Positions 9,553 to 21,297 are shown, counted from the stretch's first letter. The stretch is 64,000 nt of DNA from Herbaspirillum sp. RV1423 (GCF_000577615.1 NZ_CBXX010000014.1:1-64000), one strand, 5' to 3'. Notes: generated by a model from the sequence alone, not told the origin. Numbers and translations are program-made.

Positions 9553-9665
9553 CTTCCCAGCCATCGTCCCTGCGTTCGCCGGGACCCAGTGTCGTGACGA
9601 CGTCCGATACGACGCTGGGTCCTGACTTTCGTCAGGACGACGGTTATGGTGAACTGACGATACGG
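9553..9665. repeat. Dispersed palindromic element, copy 2
   Basis: Core from TCGTCCCTGCGTTCGCCGGG through GACCCAGTGTCGT and GATACGACGCTGGGTC to CTGACTTTCGTCAG. Three stem-loops are visible: a TCCCTGCG/CGCCGGGA arm, a long CCAGTGTCGT/ACGACGCTGG arm, and a GTCCTGAC/GTCAGGAC arm with a TTTC loop. The outer inverted arms found at the 55 and 60 kb copies are missing here. Confidence 0.85.
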
Positions 9666-9674
9666 CAATGCAGT

Positions 9675-9840
9675 TCAGTGAAGCCTATTTCCTCTGCCGT
9701 CGTCCCGGCGCACGCTGGGACTCAGGGCCAAGTGTCGTGACAACATCCGATACGACGCTGGGCCCTGACTTTCGTCAGGACGGCAGTTGCGATGGACTGA
9801 CTATACGGTAAGGCGTTTTTTAAACTTGACTGAACGGCAT
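9675..9840. repeat. Dispersed palindromic element, copy 3 (same orientation as copy 2)
   Basis: This tandem neighbour of copy 2 has the core CGTCGTCCCGGCGCACGCTG through CTGACTTTCGTCAGGACGG and the right terminal segment ACTTGACTGAACGGCAT, which matches the right end of the 60 kb copy. Together the two copies fill the gap between the convergent DUF2461 and tatC genes. A 12-bp near-direct repeat, GACCACGAGAAG/GACCACGACAAG, lies at 9541 and 9841. Apart from these elements the 9519-9878 gap holds no gene. Confidence 0.85.
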
Positions 9841-9878
9841 GACCACGACAAGTGGCCGTTCTTGTCGCGCTGCCCAGT

Positions 9879-10658
9879 TCACTGCCCGCTGCTCACGGGA
9901 TCTTCCTGCTCTTCCGGGGCGCGCGTGGCCCTCTCGAAGATCGGCGCCACCAGCAAACCGATCTCATACAGCAGGCACAGCGGCACCGCCAGCATGAGCT
10001 GGCTCATGATATCCGGCGGCGTGACCACGGCGGCGACGACGAACGCGCCGACCACAACATAGGGACGAATCTGTTTCAGCTTGGCCAGCGGCACCAGGCC
10101 CATGCGCACCAGCACGATCACGATGATCGGCACTTCGAACGTGATGCCGAAGGCCAGGAACATGGTCAGCACAAAGTCGACGTAGCTGTCGATATCCGGC
10201 GCCACCGATACCGACTTCGGCGCAAAGTTGTTGATGAACGGGAACACCACGCCGAACACGAAGAAATAGCAGAACGCCACGCCGGTAATGAACAGCACCG
10301 ACGACGAAATCACCAGCGGCGCCACCAGGCGCTTTTCATGCGTGTACAAACCCGGCGCCACGAACGCCCACATCTGGTACAGCACCCACGGCAAGGCGAT
10401 GATGAAAGCCATCAGCATGGTGACCTTGACCGGGATCAGGAACGGTGTGATCACACCGGTCGCAATCATCTTGCTGCCGACCGGCAGCGCGTGCATCATC
10501 GGCGCGGCGAGCAAGTCGAAGAGATGCGCAGCCCACGGCATCATGCACAGGAAAATGATGAGCACGGCGGCGGCCGACTTGACCACGCGGCTGCGCAATT
10601 CGATCAGATGCGAAATGAAAGACTCTTCGCTACCTGACGTTTTCTGTTCTTCGGCCAT
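9879..10658 (-). CDS. tatC: Sec-independent protein translocase TatC
   Basis: This 259-residue polytopic protein starts with a charged tail, then FISHLIELRSRVVKSA, the signature first cytoplasmic loop, and six hydrophobic segments including FAPKSVSVAPDIDSYVDFVL. TatC recognises twin-arginine signals and, with TatB, forms the receptor for folded substrates. It ends the tatABC run, 51 bp after tatB. A likely client in this window is the Rieske protein. Confidence 0.97.
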   Translation of the reverse strand: MAEEQKTSGSEESFISHLIELRSRVVKSAAAVLIIFLCMMPWAAHLFDLLAAPMMHALPVGSKMIATGVITPFLIPVKVTMLMAFIIALPWVLYQMWAFVAPGLYTHEKRLVAPLVISSSVLFITGVAFCYFFVFGVVFPFINNFAPKSVSVAPDIDSYVDFVLTMFLAFGITFEVPIIVIVLVRMGLVPLAKLKQIRPYVVVGAFVVAAVVTPPDIMSQLMLAVPLCLLYEIGLLVAPIFERATRAPEEQEDPVSSGQ

Positions 10659-10709
10659 GGAATTACTGCAGGAGTGGGATGGAAAACACGGAAAACGCGT
10701 CCATCGGGA

Positions 10710-11210
10710 TTAGAAAAAACCGGCCGACTTGCCGGCGCCGATCGGACGGTATTTGGCCACGCGCGCCGCGGCGGAAATCACGCGGGTGCGGCGGCCGCTC
10801 TGGTTTTTGTACCACGACGGAACGGCCGAGGTGCGCGCCAGCTTCTTCTTGCGGAAATTCTTGGCCTTGATGGTCAGCGCTTCTGGACTCGGCGTTGTAC
10901 TCCAGTTGGCGCCGCTGCCCGAGTTGCTGTCGTTCCATGCATCGTTGATGGAATTCTCGGCATCGGCAACGCTCTTGGAAATACTGCTGTGGACGTCGCT
11001 GGCGGCGTCCTCCACGTCCTTCTGCATCTTTCGCAGTTCTTCCAGCTCGATCTCGCGGCTGACTTCGGTCTTGACCTCGTTGATGTAGCGCTGGGCGCGG
11101 CCGAACAGCGAGCCGGCCATGCGCGCCACCTTGGGCAGGCGCTCAGGACCGATCACGACCAGCGCGACGACGCCGATTAAAGCCAGCTTGGAAAGACCGA
11201 TATCAATCAT
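10710..11210 (-). CDS. tatB: Sec-independent protein translocase TatB
   Basis: This 166-residue protein begins MIDIGLSKLALIGVVALVVI, the short membrane segment with a conserved Glu in GPERLPKVAR, followed by an amphipathic helix (MAGSLFGRAQRYINEVKTE) and a long polar coiled-coil tail. The C-terminal 50 residues are basic and Ser-rich. It pairs with TatC as substrate receptor. It lies between tatA (117 bp upstream) and tatC. Confidence 0.95.
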   Translation of the reverse strand: MIDIGLSKLALIGVVALVVIGPERLPKVARMAGSLFGRAQRYINEVKTEVSREIELEELRKMQKDVEDAASDVHSSISKSVADAENSINDAWNDSNSGSGANWSTTPSPEALTIKAKNFRKKKLARTSAVPSWYKNQSGRRTRVISAAARVAKYRPIGAGKSAGFF

Positions 11211-11327
11211 TGCAAGGGTAACAATCGAAAGTGAATGCCGCGAAAATCAGCGCACATGACGCCGGGCATCAGGAACAACGATAGCCCGCGCAACCGGCAA
11301 GGCCGCACGGGCGTCGACGGAATAGGA

Positions 11328-11540
11328 TCAATTGCCGGATTTTTCTTTGTCTTTGGCTTGCACGTCGATGGTGGTCTGATCCTTGGCGACAGGCTTCTCT
11401 TCTTCGCCCTTGACGCCATCCTTGAAGCCCTTGACCGCCTTGCCGAGGTCGGAACCCATGTTGCCCAGCTTCTTCGTGCCGAACACGACCATGACGATAA
11501 CCAGAACGATCAACCAATGCCAGATACTGAACGAACCCAT
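11328..11540 (-). CDS. tatA: Sec-independent protein translocase TatA
   Basis: This 70-residue protein begins [20 protein letters not shown], then the hinge [20 protein letters not shown], the amphipathic helix and a polar tail. TatA oligomers form the translocation pore. AGGAG precedes the ATG by 6 nt. It is the first tat gene, 86 bp downstream of the HIT gene and probably part of the his-tat superoperon. Confidence 0.97.
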   Translation of the reverse strand: MGSFSIWHWLIVLVIVMVVFGTKKLGNMGSDLGKAVKGFKDGVKGEEEKPVAKDQTTIDVQAKDKEKSGN

Positions 11541-11626
11541 TTTTCTCTCCTAAGCGGACACGCATGTCCTGTATTCAATTAACTTCTCTACTGCCTATAT
11601 TCCTGCTGTGCCGGACGCCGCGGCGT

Positions 11627-12010
11627 CTATCCCTGCAACACCGACTTGGCCCGCCACGGATGCGGGCCGCCGATGACATGCATGTGGAGATGGTACACCT
11701 CTTGGCCGCCGTCCGGGCCTGTATTGAAAAGCGTCTTGAAACCACCGGTCTTGCCGCCGGTCGCATCAAGCTGGTAACCGCATCCCTGTTCTTGCGCCAG
11801 TTTAGGCGCAAGCAGGGACATTTTACCCAATAGCGCCGCATGTTTCTCGCCGCAATCGGCCAGGGTCGCGACATGCTCCTTGGGAACGATCAGGAAATGC
11901 ACCGGCGCGGCGGGATTGATGTCGTGAAAGGCGATGACGTCGTCGTCCTCGTAGATCACCTTCGACGGGATCTGTTTGGCGGCGATCTTGCAAAAAATAC
12001 AGTTATCCAA
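11627..12010 (-). CDS. HIT-family nucleotide-binding protein (HinT-like)
   Basis: This protein of about 127 residues opens with CIFCKIAAKQIPSKVIYEDD and ends with the histidine triad VYHLHMHVIGG. HinT-type proteins hydrolyse nucleoside phosphoramidates and acyl-AMP in the cytoplasm. The start is a TTG at 12010 preceded by AGGAGG with a 7-nt spacer, giving an N-terminus that agrees with the family; longer upstream starts run into hisE and have no support. In many betaproteobacteria this gene sits between hisE and tatA, as here. Confidence 0.93.
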   Translation of the reverse strand: MDNCIFCKIAAKQIPSKVIYEDDDVIAFHDINPAAPVHFLIVPKEHVATLADCGEKHAALLGKMSLLAPKLAQEQGCGYQLDATGGKTGGFKTLFNTGPDGGQEVYHLHMHVIGGPHPWRAKSVLQG

Positions 12011-12071
12011 AGCTGTTCCTCCTGAGTGTCCCGGTAAATTGCCGTCCGGATCGGTTTGCCGTTCTTCGTTC

Positions 12072-12416
12072 TTATTTGCCGGACGGACGGCTGGCTTTCT
12101 CTTCCAGCCCGGACAAGCCTTCGCGGCGGGCCAGTTCGTTGAGCACATCCTGCGGCTTGAGGTCGAACTGCGCCAGCATGACCATGGAGTGGAACCACAG
12201 GTCGGCGCATTCGTAGAGCACCTTCGATGCATCGCCGCTGACGCGCGCATCCTTGGCCGCCATGATGGTTTCGGCGGCTTCTTCGCCGATCTTTTTCAGG
12301 ATGGCATCGTCGCCCTTGGAAAACAGGCGCGCCACGTAGGACTTCTCGGGATCGCCGCCATTGGCCAGTTTGCGCGATTCGATGACGTCGGCCAGACGGC
12401 CCAGTGTTTCACTCAT
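12072..12416 (-). CDS. hisE: Phosphoribosyl-ATP pyrophosphatase
   Basis: This 114-residue all-helical protein of the MazG fold carries the metal-binding pattern [16 protein letters not shown] and a later [14 protein letters not shown]. It removes pyrophosphate from PR-ATP, the second step of histidine synthesis. Its ATG at 12416 overlaps the hisI stop as ATGA, indicating translational coupling. HisE and HisI are separate here rather than fused. Confidence 0.97.
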   Translation of the reverse strand: MSETLGRLADVIESRKLANGGDPEKSYVARLFSKGDDAILKKIGEEAAETIMAAKDARVSGDASKVLYECADLWFHSMVMLAQFDLKPQDVLNELARREGLSGLEEKASRPSGK

Positions 12417-12865
12417 GGCGTCACCTTGTTGGTTGTCTTGCGCGCACGCTTGGGCTTTTCCTTTTCCGGAACGGCTTCGATGTCTTTCAATACCGGCTCG
12501 ACGGTCTGCCATTCGCCGGTGTCGGCATTGCCTTCGAATTTCTGGAAGAAGCAGGAATGACGGCCGGTATGGCAAGCGATGCCCGCAACCTGCTCGACCT
12601 TGAGCAGGACCACGTCTTCATCGCAGTCGAGGCGGATTTCATGCACTTTCTGGAAGTGGCCTGACTCTTCGCCCTTGTGCCACAGCTTCTTGCGTGAACG
12701 GCTCCAGTAGACGGCTTCGCCGGTCTGCACGGTCCTGGCCAGCGCTTCGCGATTCATCCAGGCGAACATCAGCACGTCGTTGGAACCGACTTCCTGGGCG
12801 ATCACCGGCACCAGGCCGACTTCGTCCCATTTCACCTTGTTCAGCCATTTTGCGCTGATGCTCAT
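12413..12865 (-). CDS. hisI: Phosphoribosyl-AMP cyclohydrolase
   Basis: This 150-residue protein includes [18 protein letters not shown], the zinc/magnesium segment [14 protein letters not shown] and the Cys-containing [11 protein letters not shown]. It opens the adenine ring of PR-AMP. The C-terminal tail is basic and poorly conserved. It is coupled by ATGA overlaps to hisF upstream and hisE downstream. Confidence 0.97.
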   Translation of the reverse strand: MSISAKWLNKVKWDEVGLVPVIAQEVGSNDVLMFAWMNREALARTVQTGEAVYWSRSRKKLWHKGEESGHFQKVHEIRLDCDEDVVLLKVEQVAGIACHTGRHSCFFQKFEGNADTGEWQTVEPVLKDIEAVPEKEKPKRARKTTNKVTP

Positions 12866-13626
12866 GCCAGCCTCATTGGAATGTTCTGATCGGCCATAAA
12901 ACGCTTCGCTTCCTGCACCGTGTGCTGCCCGTAATGGAAAATACTCGCCGCCAGCACGGCGTCCGCCTTGCCTTGCTTGATGCCGTCGGCCAGGTCCTGC
13001 AGGCCGCCGACGCCGCCCGAGGCGATCACCGGAATCGGCACCGCTTCCGACACGGCGCGCGTCAATGCCAAGTCGAAGCCGCTGCGGGTGCCGTCACGGT
13101 CCATGCTGGTCAGCAAGATTTCGCCGGCGCCGAGTTGCGCCATCTTGCGCGCCCATTCGACGGCATCCAGGCCTGTGGGGTTGCGGCCGCCGTGGGTGAA
13201 GACTTCCCATTTGCCTTCGCCGGTACGCTTGGCGTCAATCGCCACGACGATGCATTGCGAACCGTATTTGCTTGCCGCGTCTTCGACCAGTTGCGGATTG
13301 GTCACCGCCGAGGTGTTGATGCCGACCTTGTCGGCGCCGGCATTGAGCAGGCGGCGCACGTCATCGACCGCGCGCACGCCGCCGCCGACGGTCAGCGGAA
13401 TGAAGACCTGCGACGCCACCGCTTCGATGATGTCGAGAATCAGGCCGCGACCGTCCGACGAGGCGGTAATGTCGAGGAAAGTGATTTCGTCGGCGCCTTG
13501 CTCGTCATACCGGCGCGCGATTTCGACCGGGTCGCCGGCGTCGCGCAGCTCGACGAAATTGACGCCTTTGACAACCCGTCCGGCCGTCACGTCGAGACAG
13601 GGAATGATGCGTTTTGCGAGTGTCAT
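12862..13626 (-). CDS. hisF: Imidazole glycerol phosphate synthase, cyclase subunit
   Basis: This 254-residue TIM barrel starts [20 protein letters not shown] and carries the catalytic Asp in CLDV and in [15 protein letters not shown], plus phosphate loops VGGGVRA and ASGGVG. With HisH it makes IGP and AICAR. It overlaps hisA and hisI by ATGA. Confidence 0.98.
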   Translation of the reverse strand: MTLAKRIIPCLDVTAGRVVKGVNFVELRDAGDPVEIARRYDEQGADEITFLDITASSDGRGLILDIIEAVASQVFIPLTVGGGVRAVDDVRRLLNAGADKVGINTSAVTNPQLVEDAASKYGSQCIVVAIDAKRTGEGKWEVFTHGGRNPTGLDAVEWARKMAQLGAGEILLTSMDRDGTRSGFDLALTRAVSEAVPIPVIASGGVGGLQDLADGIKQGKADAVLAASIFHYGQHTVQEAKRFMADQNIPMRLA

Positions 13627-14438
13627 GATGGTTCGCTATCGGTCCCTGCGGACGACGCCGGCAACTCAGGCAACGAGTCGGTCAATTCGTCGGCGCGTTC
13701 CTGCGCCGAACTCAGGTCCAGCGTTCCTTCATAAATCGAACGGCCGCAGATGACGGCTTCGATGCCTTCATCCTGTACGCCGCACAGGGCTTCGACGTCC
13801 TTGATGCTGTGCACGCCGCCGGAAGCGATGATCGGGATCGAGACCGCCTGCGCCAGGCGCACGGTGGCTTCGATGTTGACGCCTCCCATCATGCCGTCGC
13901 GGCCGATGTCGGTGTAGACGATGGCTTCGCAGCCGTAGCCTTCGAACTTGCGCGCGAGGTCGACCACCTCATGGCCGGACAGCTTGCTCCAGCCGTCGGT
14001 GGCGACCTTGCCGTCCTTGGCGTCGAGGCCGACGATGATCTGGCCCGGAAAGGCGCTGCAGGCGTCGTGCAGGAATCCGGGATTCTTCACCGCGGCGGTG
14101 CCGATGATAATGTAGGACAGGCCATCGTCGAGATAGCGTTCGATGGTGTCAAGATCGCGGATGCCGCCACCCAGTTGCACGGGAATTTCATCGACATCGT
14201 TTGCGACGGCGAAATCGCGCACGGCTTTCAGGATGGATTTGACTGCCGCTTCGTTCTTCGGCTTGCCGGCGAAGGCGCCGTTGAGATCAACCAGATGCAG
14301 GCGCCGGGCGCCCTGCGCCAGCCAATGCCGCGCCATCTCGGCGGGATCCTCGGAAAAAACGGTGGCTTGGTCCATATCGCCTTGCTTCAGGCGAACGCAA
14401 TGACCGTCTTTCAGGTCGATGGCAGGTATCAGCAGCAT
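13623..14438 (-). CDS. hisA: ProFAR isomerase
   Basis: This TIM barrel starts [20 protein letters not shown] and has the catalytic Asp in PAIDLKDG, a second in [12 protein letters not shown], and phosphate loops QLGGGIRD and ASGGV. At 271 residues it exceeds the usual 245-250; the extra C-terminal 25 residues ([17 protein letters not shown] region) are acidic and run into the start of hisF, which overlaps by ATGA. The tail looks like a late extension without function in the barrel. Confidence 0.97.
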   Translation of the reverse strand: MLLIPAIDLKDGHCVRLKQGDMDQATVFSEDPAEMARHWLAQGARRLHLVDLNGAFAGKPKNEAAVKSILKAVRDFAVANDVDEIPVQLGGGIRDLDTIERYLDDGLSYIIIGTAAVKNPGFLHDACSAFPGQIIVGLDAKDGKVATDGWSKLSGHEVVDLARKFEGYGCEAIVYTDIGRDGMMGGVNIEATVRLAQAVSIPIIASGGVHSIKDVEALCGVQDEGIEAVICGRSIYEGTLDLSSAQERADELTDSLPELPASSAGTDSEPS

Positions 14439-14530
14439 GGCTACGGTAATGACGTTGAGTAAGTGGAAGTAAATGGCAAATCAGCGCAACATGCGCATCG
14501 CTTGCCTGTTGGACAAAAATTAAGCAAAAA

Positions 14531-15169
14531 TCAAGGATTCCAGTGTACGAAATTCCGGTAGAGCTGCAAACCCGCGGAGGCACTTTTTTCCGGGTGGAAC
14601 TGGGTTGCAAAAATATTATCGCGGGCAACGGCGCAGGCAAATGCCTGCCCATACACCGTCTCGCCCACCACATGCGCCGCCTCGGCCGGTTGGGCGTAAT
14701 AGCTGTGGACGAAATAAAAATAAGCCTGGTCTGCGATGCCTTCCCACAATGGGTGCGCGACTTTCTGGTGCACGCGGTTCCAGCCCATTTGCGGCACCTT
14801 GAAACGCGAGCCGTCTTCCTGCAGCATGCCGTCGAGCCGGAAGCGCACCACCTTGCCCGGCAACAAGCCGAGGCCAGGCGTATCGCCTTCCTCGCTCCAG
14901 TCGAACAACATCTGTTCGCCGACGCACACGCCGAACAGAGGCTTGCTGCGTGAAGCCGCGACCACCGCTTCCTGCAAACCCGACTCGCGCAGGCAGCGCA
15001 TACAGTCGGGCATGGCGCCCTGGCCCGGCAGCACCACGCGGTCGGCCGCCCGGATGTCGGCGACGTCGCCGGAAATGCGCACGTCGGCTTCCGGCGCGAC
15101 GTGGCGCAGGGCTTGCGCGACCGAGCGCAGGTTGCCCATTCCGTAATCCACTACAACAATTTTATTCAT
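14531..15169 (-). CDS. hisH: Imidazole glycerol phosphate synthase, glutaminase subunit
   Basis: This 212-residue class I glutamine amidotransferase has the nucleophile Cys in [19 protein letters not shown] and the His-Glu pair in [13 protein letters not shown]. It supplies ammonia to HisF. It is separated from hisA by 92 bp, the largest gap within the his part of the cluster, so an internal promoter there is possible although I could not define one. Confidence 0.97.
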   Translation of the reverse strand: MNKIVVVDYGMGNLRSVAQALRHVAPEADVRISGDVADIRAADRVVLPGQGAMPDCMRCLRESGLQEAVVAASRSKPLFGVCVGEQMLFDWSEEGDTPGLGLLPGKVVRFRLDGMLQEDGSRFKVPQMGWNRVHQKVAHPLWEGIADQAYFYFVHSYYAQPAEAAHVVGETVYGQAFACAVARDNIFATQFHPEKSASAGLQLYRNFVHWNP

Positions 15170-15235
15170 AGTAAAGAATGCAAAAGCACAGAAAGTGCCA
15201 ACGGCGAAGCAACCTGCCCCGCCGACCGGCTCACA

Positions 15236-15832
15236 TTACAAGCTGCCTTTGGTGGAAGGTATCGTTCCGGCCGCGCGCGGATCGAGTTCGATCGCCATGC
15301 GCAGGGCGCGGCCAAAAGCCTTGAATACGGTTTCGCATTGATGGTGCGCATTGATGCCGCGCAGATTGTCGACATGCAGCGTGACTTGCGCATGATTGAC
15401 AAAACCATGGAAGAACTCGCTGGTCAGGTCGACGTCGAAACCGCCGATCATCGAGCGGGTAAAAGGGAGATGGTATTCCAGGCCGGGCCGGCCGGAAAAA
15501 TCGATCACCACGCGCGACAGCGCCTCGTCGAGCGGCACGTAGGCATGGCCGTAACGGCGGATGCCTTTCTTGTCGCCGATGGCCTTGGCAAACGCCTGGC
15601 CAAGCGTGATGCCGACGTCTTCCACGGTGTGGTGCGCATCGATGTGCAGGTCGCCCTTGGCCTCGATATCGAGGTCGATCAAACCGTGGCGCGCGATCTG
15701 GTCCAGCATGTGATCGAGGAAAGGCACACCGGTATTCAGCTTTTGCTGGCCGGTGCCATCCAAGTTGATCGCGACGCGAATTTGCGTCTCGTTGGTGTTG
15801 CGGACGACTTCTGCAGTTCGTGGAGTAGGCAT
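15236..15832 (-). CDS. hisB: Imidazoleglycerol-phosphate dehydratase
   Basis: This 198-residue monofunctional enzyme has the manganese-binding histidine motifs [24 protein letters not shown] and [16 protein letters not shown]. There is no N-terminal histidinol-phosphatase domain, unlike enterobacterial HisB, so the phosphatase is encoded elsewhere. It converts IGP to imidazole acetol phosphate. Confidence 0.97.
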   Translation of the reverse strand: MPTPRTAEVVRNTNETQIRVAINLDGTGQQKLNTGVPFLDHMLDQIARHGLIDLDIEAKGDLHIDAHHTVEDVGITLGQAFAKAIGDKKGIRRYGHAYVPLDEALSRVVIDFSGRPGLEYHLPFTRSMIGGFDVDLTSEFFHGFVNHAQVTLHVDNLRGINAHHQCETVFKAFGRALRMAIELDPRAAGTIPSTKGSL

Positions 15833-15863
15833 GATCAGGGTAAAGACATTACAAAACCAATTC

Positions 15864-16952
15864 CTAGATGCGCTCTTGAAGCGATTCCTTCAAGGCCTTC
15901 AGGAACAGGGCATTCTCTTCGGAAGTGCTGACATTGACTCTCAGGCAATTTCGCAGCGATGGATGCATTTTACCGGCATTTTTGACTAATACCTTACGTT
16001 GCAGCAGCCCAGCGAATACTTTATCCGCATTCGCCATCCTGATCAGCAGGAAATTGGCCGCGGAGGGGAACACCTCGACGCTGCCGAGCCCGGCAATCGC
16101 GGCGGCAAGTTCGCTGCGGGCGCTACGCAAAGCCGCGGCTTGGCGGTCCAGTTCAGCCGTATGATCGAGTACGAACTCGGCCGCCGCCTGCGTCAACACG
16201 TTGATATTGTATGGCGGGCGGACCTTGTCGAATTCCTGCAACAAAGCGGGGTCGGCCGCCATGTAGCCGAGGCGGATGCCGGCCAGGCCCAGCTTGGAAA
16301 CCGTGCGCATCACCACCAGATTGTTGAATTCCGGCAACCGCGGCATGAAGCTTTCCTGGGCAAACGGCTGGTAGGCTTCGTCGACCACCACGATGCCGCT
16401 GTCGCCGACGGCGCGGATCACGGCCTCGATATCGGCGGCATCGTACAGCGTGCCGGTCGGATTGTTGGGATAAGCGAGATAGGTGATGGCCGGCCGGTGT
16501 GCCGCAATCGCCGCCAGCAAGGCGTCGCGGTCGAGCGTGAAATCCGCCTTCAACGGCACGCTGACATAATCGAGCCCGGCAAACCTGGCCGACACGCCGT
16601 ACATCACGAAACCGGGTTCCGGCGCCAGCACCTTGGCGCCCGCCTGCGCACAGGCAATCGACATGATGGAAATCAGCTCATCCGAACCATTGCCCAGCAA
16701 GACGTCGAAACCGGCCGGCACGCCCATATGGCGGCACAGCTTTTCCTTCAGCAGTGTGTAGGACGGCACCGGATAGCGATTCAGGGCGACCGCCGCCAGC
16801 CGCTGCCCGAGCTCCTCGCGCAGAGCCTGCGGCAAGGTGTAGGGATTCTCCATCGCATCGAGTTTGACGAAGCCGCTCGCATCCGGCACCGGATAGGCGG
16901 ACAGTGCGCGCACGTCGGCACGGATGACGCGTTCAACCAGGGACTTGCTCAT
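15864..16952 (-). CDS. hisC: Histidinol-phosphate aminotransferase
   Basis: This 362-residue fold-type I PLP enzyme begins [20 protein letters not shown]. It carries [34 protein letters not shown] and the PLP lysine region [16 protein letters not shown]. It makes histidinol phosphate from imidazole acetol phosphate. Its start overlaps the end of the methyltransferase gene by 20 bp in another frame, so its ribosome-binding site lies inside that gene. Confidence 0.97.
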   Translation of the reverse strand: MSKSLVERVIRADVRALSAYPVPDASGFVKLDAMENPYTLPQALREELGQRLAAVALNRYPVPSYTLLKEKLCRHMGVPAGFDVLLGNGSDELISIMSIACAQAGAKVLAPEPGFVMYGVSARFAGLDYVSVPLKADFTLDRDALLAAIAAHRPAITYLAYPNNPTGTLYDAADIEAVIRAVGDSGIVVVDEAYQPFAQESFMPRLPEFNNLVVMRTVSKLGLAGIRLGYMAADPALLQEFDKVRPPYNINVLTQAAAEFVLDHTAELDRQAAALRSARSELAAAIAGLGSVEVFPSAANFLLIRMANADKVFAGLLQRKVLVKNAGKMHPSLRNCLRVNVSTSEENALFLKALKESLQERI

Positions 16953-17733
16953 TGGGTATCGATGTCGAAATAGTGTTCAATTCAGCCACGCCGGCTACAC
17001 GTTGTGCAATCAATTCGCAATAGACCGGATTCAATTCAAAGCCGACGTACCGGCGGCCGCAACGTTTTGCCGCCACCGCGGTGGTGCCGCTGCCCATGAA
17101 AGGATCGAGCACCACGCCGCCGGGCGGACAGGATGCCTTGATCATGCGCTCGACGATCTCCAGCGGTTTTTGCGTGGGATGGTCGGTGCGCTCCTTGTGT
17201 TCGCGATGCAGGCGCGAGACGCTCCAGACGTCTTTCGGGTTGTACCCCATCTCCAGCCACTTGGCGCCGACGAAGATCGAGCGGGAGCGTGCCTTCTTGG
17301 TCTCGGCGTCGTACGGGATGCGAATGGCGTCGAGGTCGAAATAATGATCCTTGGCACGCGCGAAAAAACCGATGGTGTCATGCACCGACGAATACTTGCG
17401 CGTGCTGCCGCCCATCGACGGCACGCGACGGTCCCAGATGATCTCGTTGAGCATGGTCATGCGCCGTTTGAGCATGACGAAAATTTCCGGCGAGTAACGC
17501 CAGGTCAAAAAAATATAAAGACTGCCGTTCGGTTTGAGCTTGGGAAGCGCCGTATCGATCCACTGCTCGGTCCAGGCCAGGTAAGCATCGGTATCGAGCT
17601 TGTCGGAATCGTTGCCGTAGTCCTTGCCGAGGCCATACGGCGGATCGGCGATCAGCAAATCGACCTGGCCGTCGGGAATGCGCACCAGCCCTTGCAGCGC
17701 ATCTTCGCAAAAAACGCGGTCGAGCCAACTCAT
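16933..17733 (-). CDS. Orphan DNA N6-adenine methyltransferase (YhdJ-like, beta-class order)
   Basis: This 266-residue protein starts [20 protein letters not shown]. The catalytic motif IV is [17 protein letters not shown] near residue 30, a variable target-recognition region follows, then [14 protein letters not shown] and the AdoMet-binding motif I at the C-terminal end, [20 protein letters not shown] indicates an N6-adenine (or N4-cytosine) methyltransferase, and motif IV preceding motif I resembles E. coli YhdJ and CcrM-type enzymes. No restriction gene is nearby. It lies between hisD (28 bp gap) and hisC (20 bp overlap), so it is translated with histidine genes. The target sequence cannot be read from this. 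Confidence 0.88.
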   Translation of the reverse strand: MSWLDRVFCEDALQGLVRIPDGQVDLLIADPPYGLGKDYGNDSDKLDTDAYLAWTEQWIDTALPKLKPNGSLYIFLTWRYSPEIFVMLKRRMTMLNEIIWDRRVPSMGGSTRKYSSVHDTIGFFARAKDHYFDLDAIRIPYDAETKKARSRSIFVGAKWLEMGYNPKDVWSVSRLHREHKERTDHPTQKPLEIVERMIKASCPPGGVVLDPFMGSGTTAVAAKRCGRRYVGFELNPVYCELIAQRVAGVAELNTISTSIPNEQVPG

Positions 17734-17761
17734 CGCGGACCTGGCTGGACGCGGCGGGTTG

Positions 17762-19075
17762 TCATTTGAGGCGATACTCCGCAGAGCGCGCATGCGCCTG
17801 CAAGCCTTCGCCATACGCCAACTCGGCCGCAACCTTGCCGAGCGTCTGGGCGCCGGCTTCGCTGACCTGGATGATGCTGGAGCGCTTCTGGAAATCGTAG
17901 ACGCCCAGCGGCGACGAGAAGCGCGCGGTGCGCGAGGTCGGCAACACATGGTTCGGACCGGCGCAGTAATCGCCCAGAGATTCCGACGAAAAACGGCCGA
18001 GGAACATAGCGCCGGCATGGCGGATCTTGTCGGCCCATTGCTGCGGCTGTCCGGCGGAAATTTCCAGATGTTCGGCGGCGATCATGTTGGCGATCTCACA
18101 AGCTTCGTCCATGTCGCGCACCTTGACCAGTGCGCCGCGATCGGTCAGCGATGTACGAATCACGTCCTTGCGCGGCATGGCGTCGAGCTGCTTGTTAATG
18201 CTGGCTTCGACTTTGGCGATGTAAGCGGCGTCCGGGCAGAGCAGGATGGATTGCGCCAGTTCGTCGTGCTCGGCTTGCGAGAACAGGTCCATGGCGATCC
18301 AGTCGGGATCGGTGCTGCCGTCGCAGATCACCAGGATCTCGGACGGACCGGCGATCATGTCGATGCCGACCGTGCCGAACACGCGGCGCTTGGCGGCGGC
18401 GACGTAGGCATTGCCGGGGCCGACGATCTTGTCGACCTGGGGAATCGTGTCGGTGCCGTAGGCCAGCGCGCCGACGGCTTGGGCGCCTCCGATGGTGAAC
18501 ACGCGGTCGACGCCCGCAATCGCGGCGGCGGCCAGCACCAGTTCATTCTTCACGCCGTCCGGCGTCGGCACCACCATGATGACTTCCTGCACCCCGGCGA
18601 CCTTGGCCGGAATGGCGTTCATCAGCACCGACGACGGATAAGCCGCCTTGCCGCCCGGCACGTAAATGCCGACGCGGTCCAATGGCGTCACCTTCTGGCC
18701 CAGCACCGTGCCGTCGGCTTCCGTGTAGAGGAAACCGTCGGAGCCGCATTCCTGCTTCTGGCGTTCATGGTAGGCGCGCACGCGATCGGCGGCGGTCTGC
18801 AGGGCGGCGCGGCGCGCGGCAGGCAAGCCGGCGAGCGCCTTTTGCAATTCATCCTTGCCGATTTCCAGCGCCGCAACGGCGCTTGCGGAAAGGCGGTCGA
18901 AGCGGTTGGTGTATTCGAGTACGGCAGCGTCGCCGCGCGCCTTGACGTCGGCCAGGATGCCGGCAGCGGCGCGGTCGATGGCTTCGTCTTCACTGGCTTC
19001 GAAAGCCAGCACGGCGGACAGCTTCTGCCTGAAGCCGGCTTCGGCGGAGTCGAGTTTTCTGATGGCTATGCCCAT
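17762..19075 (-). CDS. hisD: Histidinol dehydrogenase
   Basis: This 437-residue enzyme has [40 protein letters not shown], the active-site Glu-His region [14 protein letters not shown] and the C-terminal [19 protein letters not shown]. It oxidises histidinol to histidine in two NAD-dependent steps with zinc. It follows hisG on the same strand. Confidence 0.98.
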   Translation of the reverse strand: MGIAIRKLDSAEAGFRQKLSAVLAFEASEDEAIDRAAAGILADVKARGDAAVLEYTNRFDRLSASAVAALEIGKDELQKALAGLPAARRAALQTAADRVRAYHERQKQECGSDGFLYTEADGTVLGQKVTPLDRVGIYVPGGKAAYPSSVLMNAIPAKVAGVQEVIMVVPTPDGVKNELVLAAAAIAGVDRVFTIGGAQAVGALAYGTDTIPQVDKIVGPGNAYVAAAKRRVFGTVGIDMIAGPSEILVICDGSTDPDWIAMDLFSQAEHDELAQSILLCPDAAYIAKVEASINKQLDAMPRKDVIRTSLTDRGALVKVRDMDEACEIANMIAAEHLEISAGQPQQWADKIRHAGAMFLGRFSSESLGDYCAGPNHVLPTSRTARFSSPLGVYDFQKRSSIIQVSEAGAQTLGKVAAELAYGEGLQAHARSAEYRLK

Positions 19076-19114
19076 GATGTCGCCCTTGCTGCTTTCGGTG
19101 TTCCGTTCAATCGT

Positions 19115-19780
19115 TTATGCGTTTGCCTGCGAAGCTTTTTCAAATGCTTCCAGGATCGGTTGCAGACGCTCGCGCTTGAGTTTCAATGCGGCCTGGTTGA
19201 CCACCAGGCGCGAGGAAATATCCATGATGTGCTCGACTTCGACCAGTTTGTTGGCACGCAGCGTGCCGCCAGTGCTGACCAGGTCGACGATGGCGTCGGA
19301 CAGGCCGACCAGCGGGCCCAGTTCCATCGAACCGTAGAGTTTGATCAGGTCGACATGCACGCCCTTGGCCGCGAAGTGCTCGCGCGCCGTCTTGACGTAT
19401 TTGGTCACCACTCGCAGGCGCGCGCCCTGGCGCACGGCGCTGGCATAGTCGAAACCGTCCTGCACCGCGACCGACAAGCGGCACCTGGCGATGTTCAGGT
19501 CGATAGGCTGGTACAGGCCTTCGCCGCCATGTTCCAGCAGCACATCCTTGCCGGCCACGCCAAAGTCGGCGGCGCCGTATTGCACGTAAGTCGGTACGTC
19601 CGACGCGCGCACGATGATCACACGCACGGCAGGATCGTTGGTCGGCAGGATCAGCTTGCGCGATGTTTCCGGATCTTCGGTCACCTCGATGCCGGCGGCT
19701 TTCAGCAGCGGCAGCGTTTCTTCGAAGATGCGTCCCTTGGACAAGGCCAAGGTGAGCTGTTGATTCGGTTGCTGAGTCAT
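19115..19780 (-). CDS. hisG: ATP phosphoribosyltransferase, short form
   Basis: This 221-residue catalytic subunit starts [20 protein letters not shown] and contains [19 protein letters not shown]-like [13 protein letters not shown], and the PRPP loop [18 protein letters not shown]. The length shows the short form without the C-terminal regulatory domain, which in known systems requires HisZ for feedback control. hisZ is not in this window. It is the first his gene, 15 bp after murA. Confidence 0.97.
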   Translation of the reverse strand: MTQQPNQQLTLALSKGRIFEETLPLLKAAGIEVTEDPETSRKLILPTNDPAVRVIIVRASDVPTYVQYGAADFGVAGKDVLLEHGGEGLYQPIDLNIARCRLSVAVQDGFDYASAVRQGARLRVVTKYVKTAREHFAAKGVHVDLIKLYGSMELGPLVGLSDAIVDLVSTGGTLRANKLVEVEHIMDISSRLVVNQAALKLKRERLQPILEAFEKASQANA

Positions 19781-19794
19781 TTTTATACTGCCGA

Positions 19795-21060
<1,266 letters not shown>

Positions 21061-21297
21061 TTATTTCTGGAATTCTTCGGGAGTGAGGGTCTTCATCGAC
21101 AGGGCGTGAATTTCCTCGCGCATGCGGTCGCCGAGCGCCGCGTAAACCAATTGATGACGCTGGATCAGGCGTTTGCCGGCAAACGCGTCGGATACGATGA
21201 CGGCGGTAAAATGCTGGCCGTCGCCTTCAACTTCGAGGTGCGAACAGGCCAGGCCGGCAGCGATGTAGTTCTTAACAAGTTCTGGTGTGGGTAGCAT
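21061..21297 (-). CDS. ibaG: BolA-family protein (IbaG-like)
   Basis: This 78-residue protein has the class II KH fold of BolA proteins, with HLEVEGDGQHFTAVIVSDAF, GKRLIQRHQLVYAALGD and a C-terminal HALSMKTLTPEEF. It is usually a partner of monothiol glutaredoxins in Fe-S or acid-stress functions. I chose the ATG at 21297; a GTG at 21312 would add five residues. A position next to murA and mla genes is also found for E. coli ibaG (yrbA). Confidence 0.92.
   Translation of the reverse strand: MLPTPELVKNYIAAGLACSHLEVEGDGQHFTAVIVSDAFAGKRLIQRHQLVYAALGDRMREEIHALSMKTLTPEEFQK

Noticed and set aside
9541..9852. 12-bp direct repeat as proof of transposition
   Set aside because: One mismatch, and similar GACCACGA words occur often at this GC content; kept only as a remark.
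16933..17733. Restriction-modification system
   Set aside because: Only the methyltransferase is present, and both neighbours are his genes.
19781..19794. His leader peptide or attenuator before hisG
   Set aside because: The gap to murA is only 14 bp and no His-codon run or terminator is present.
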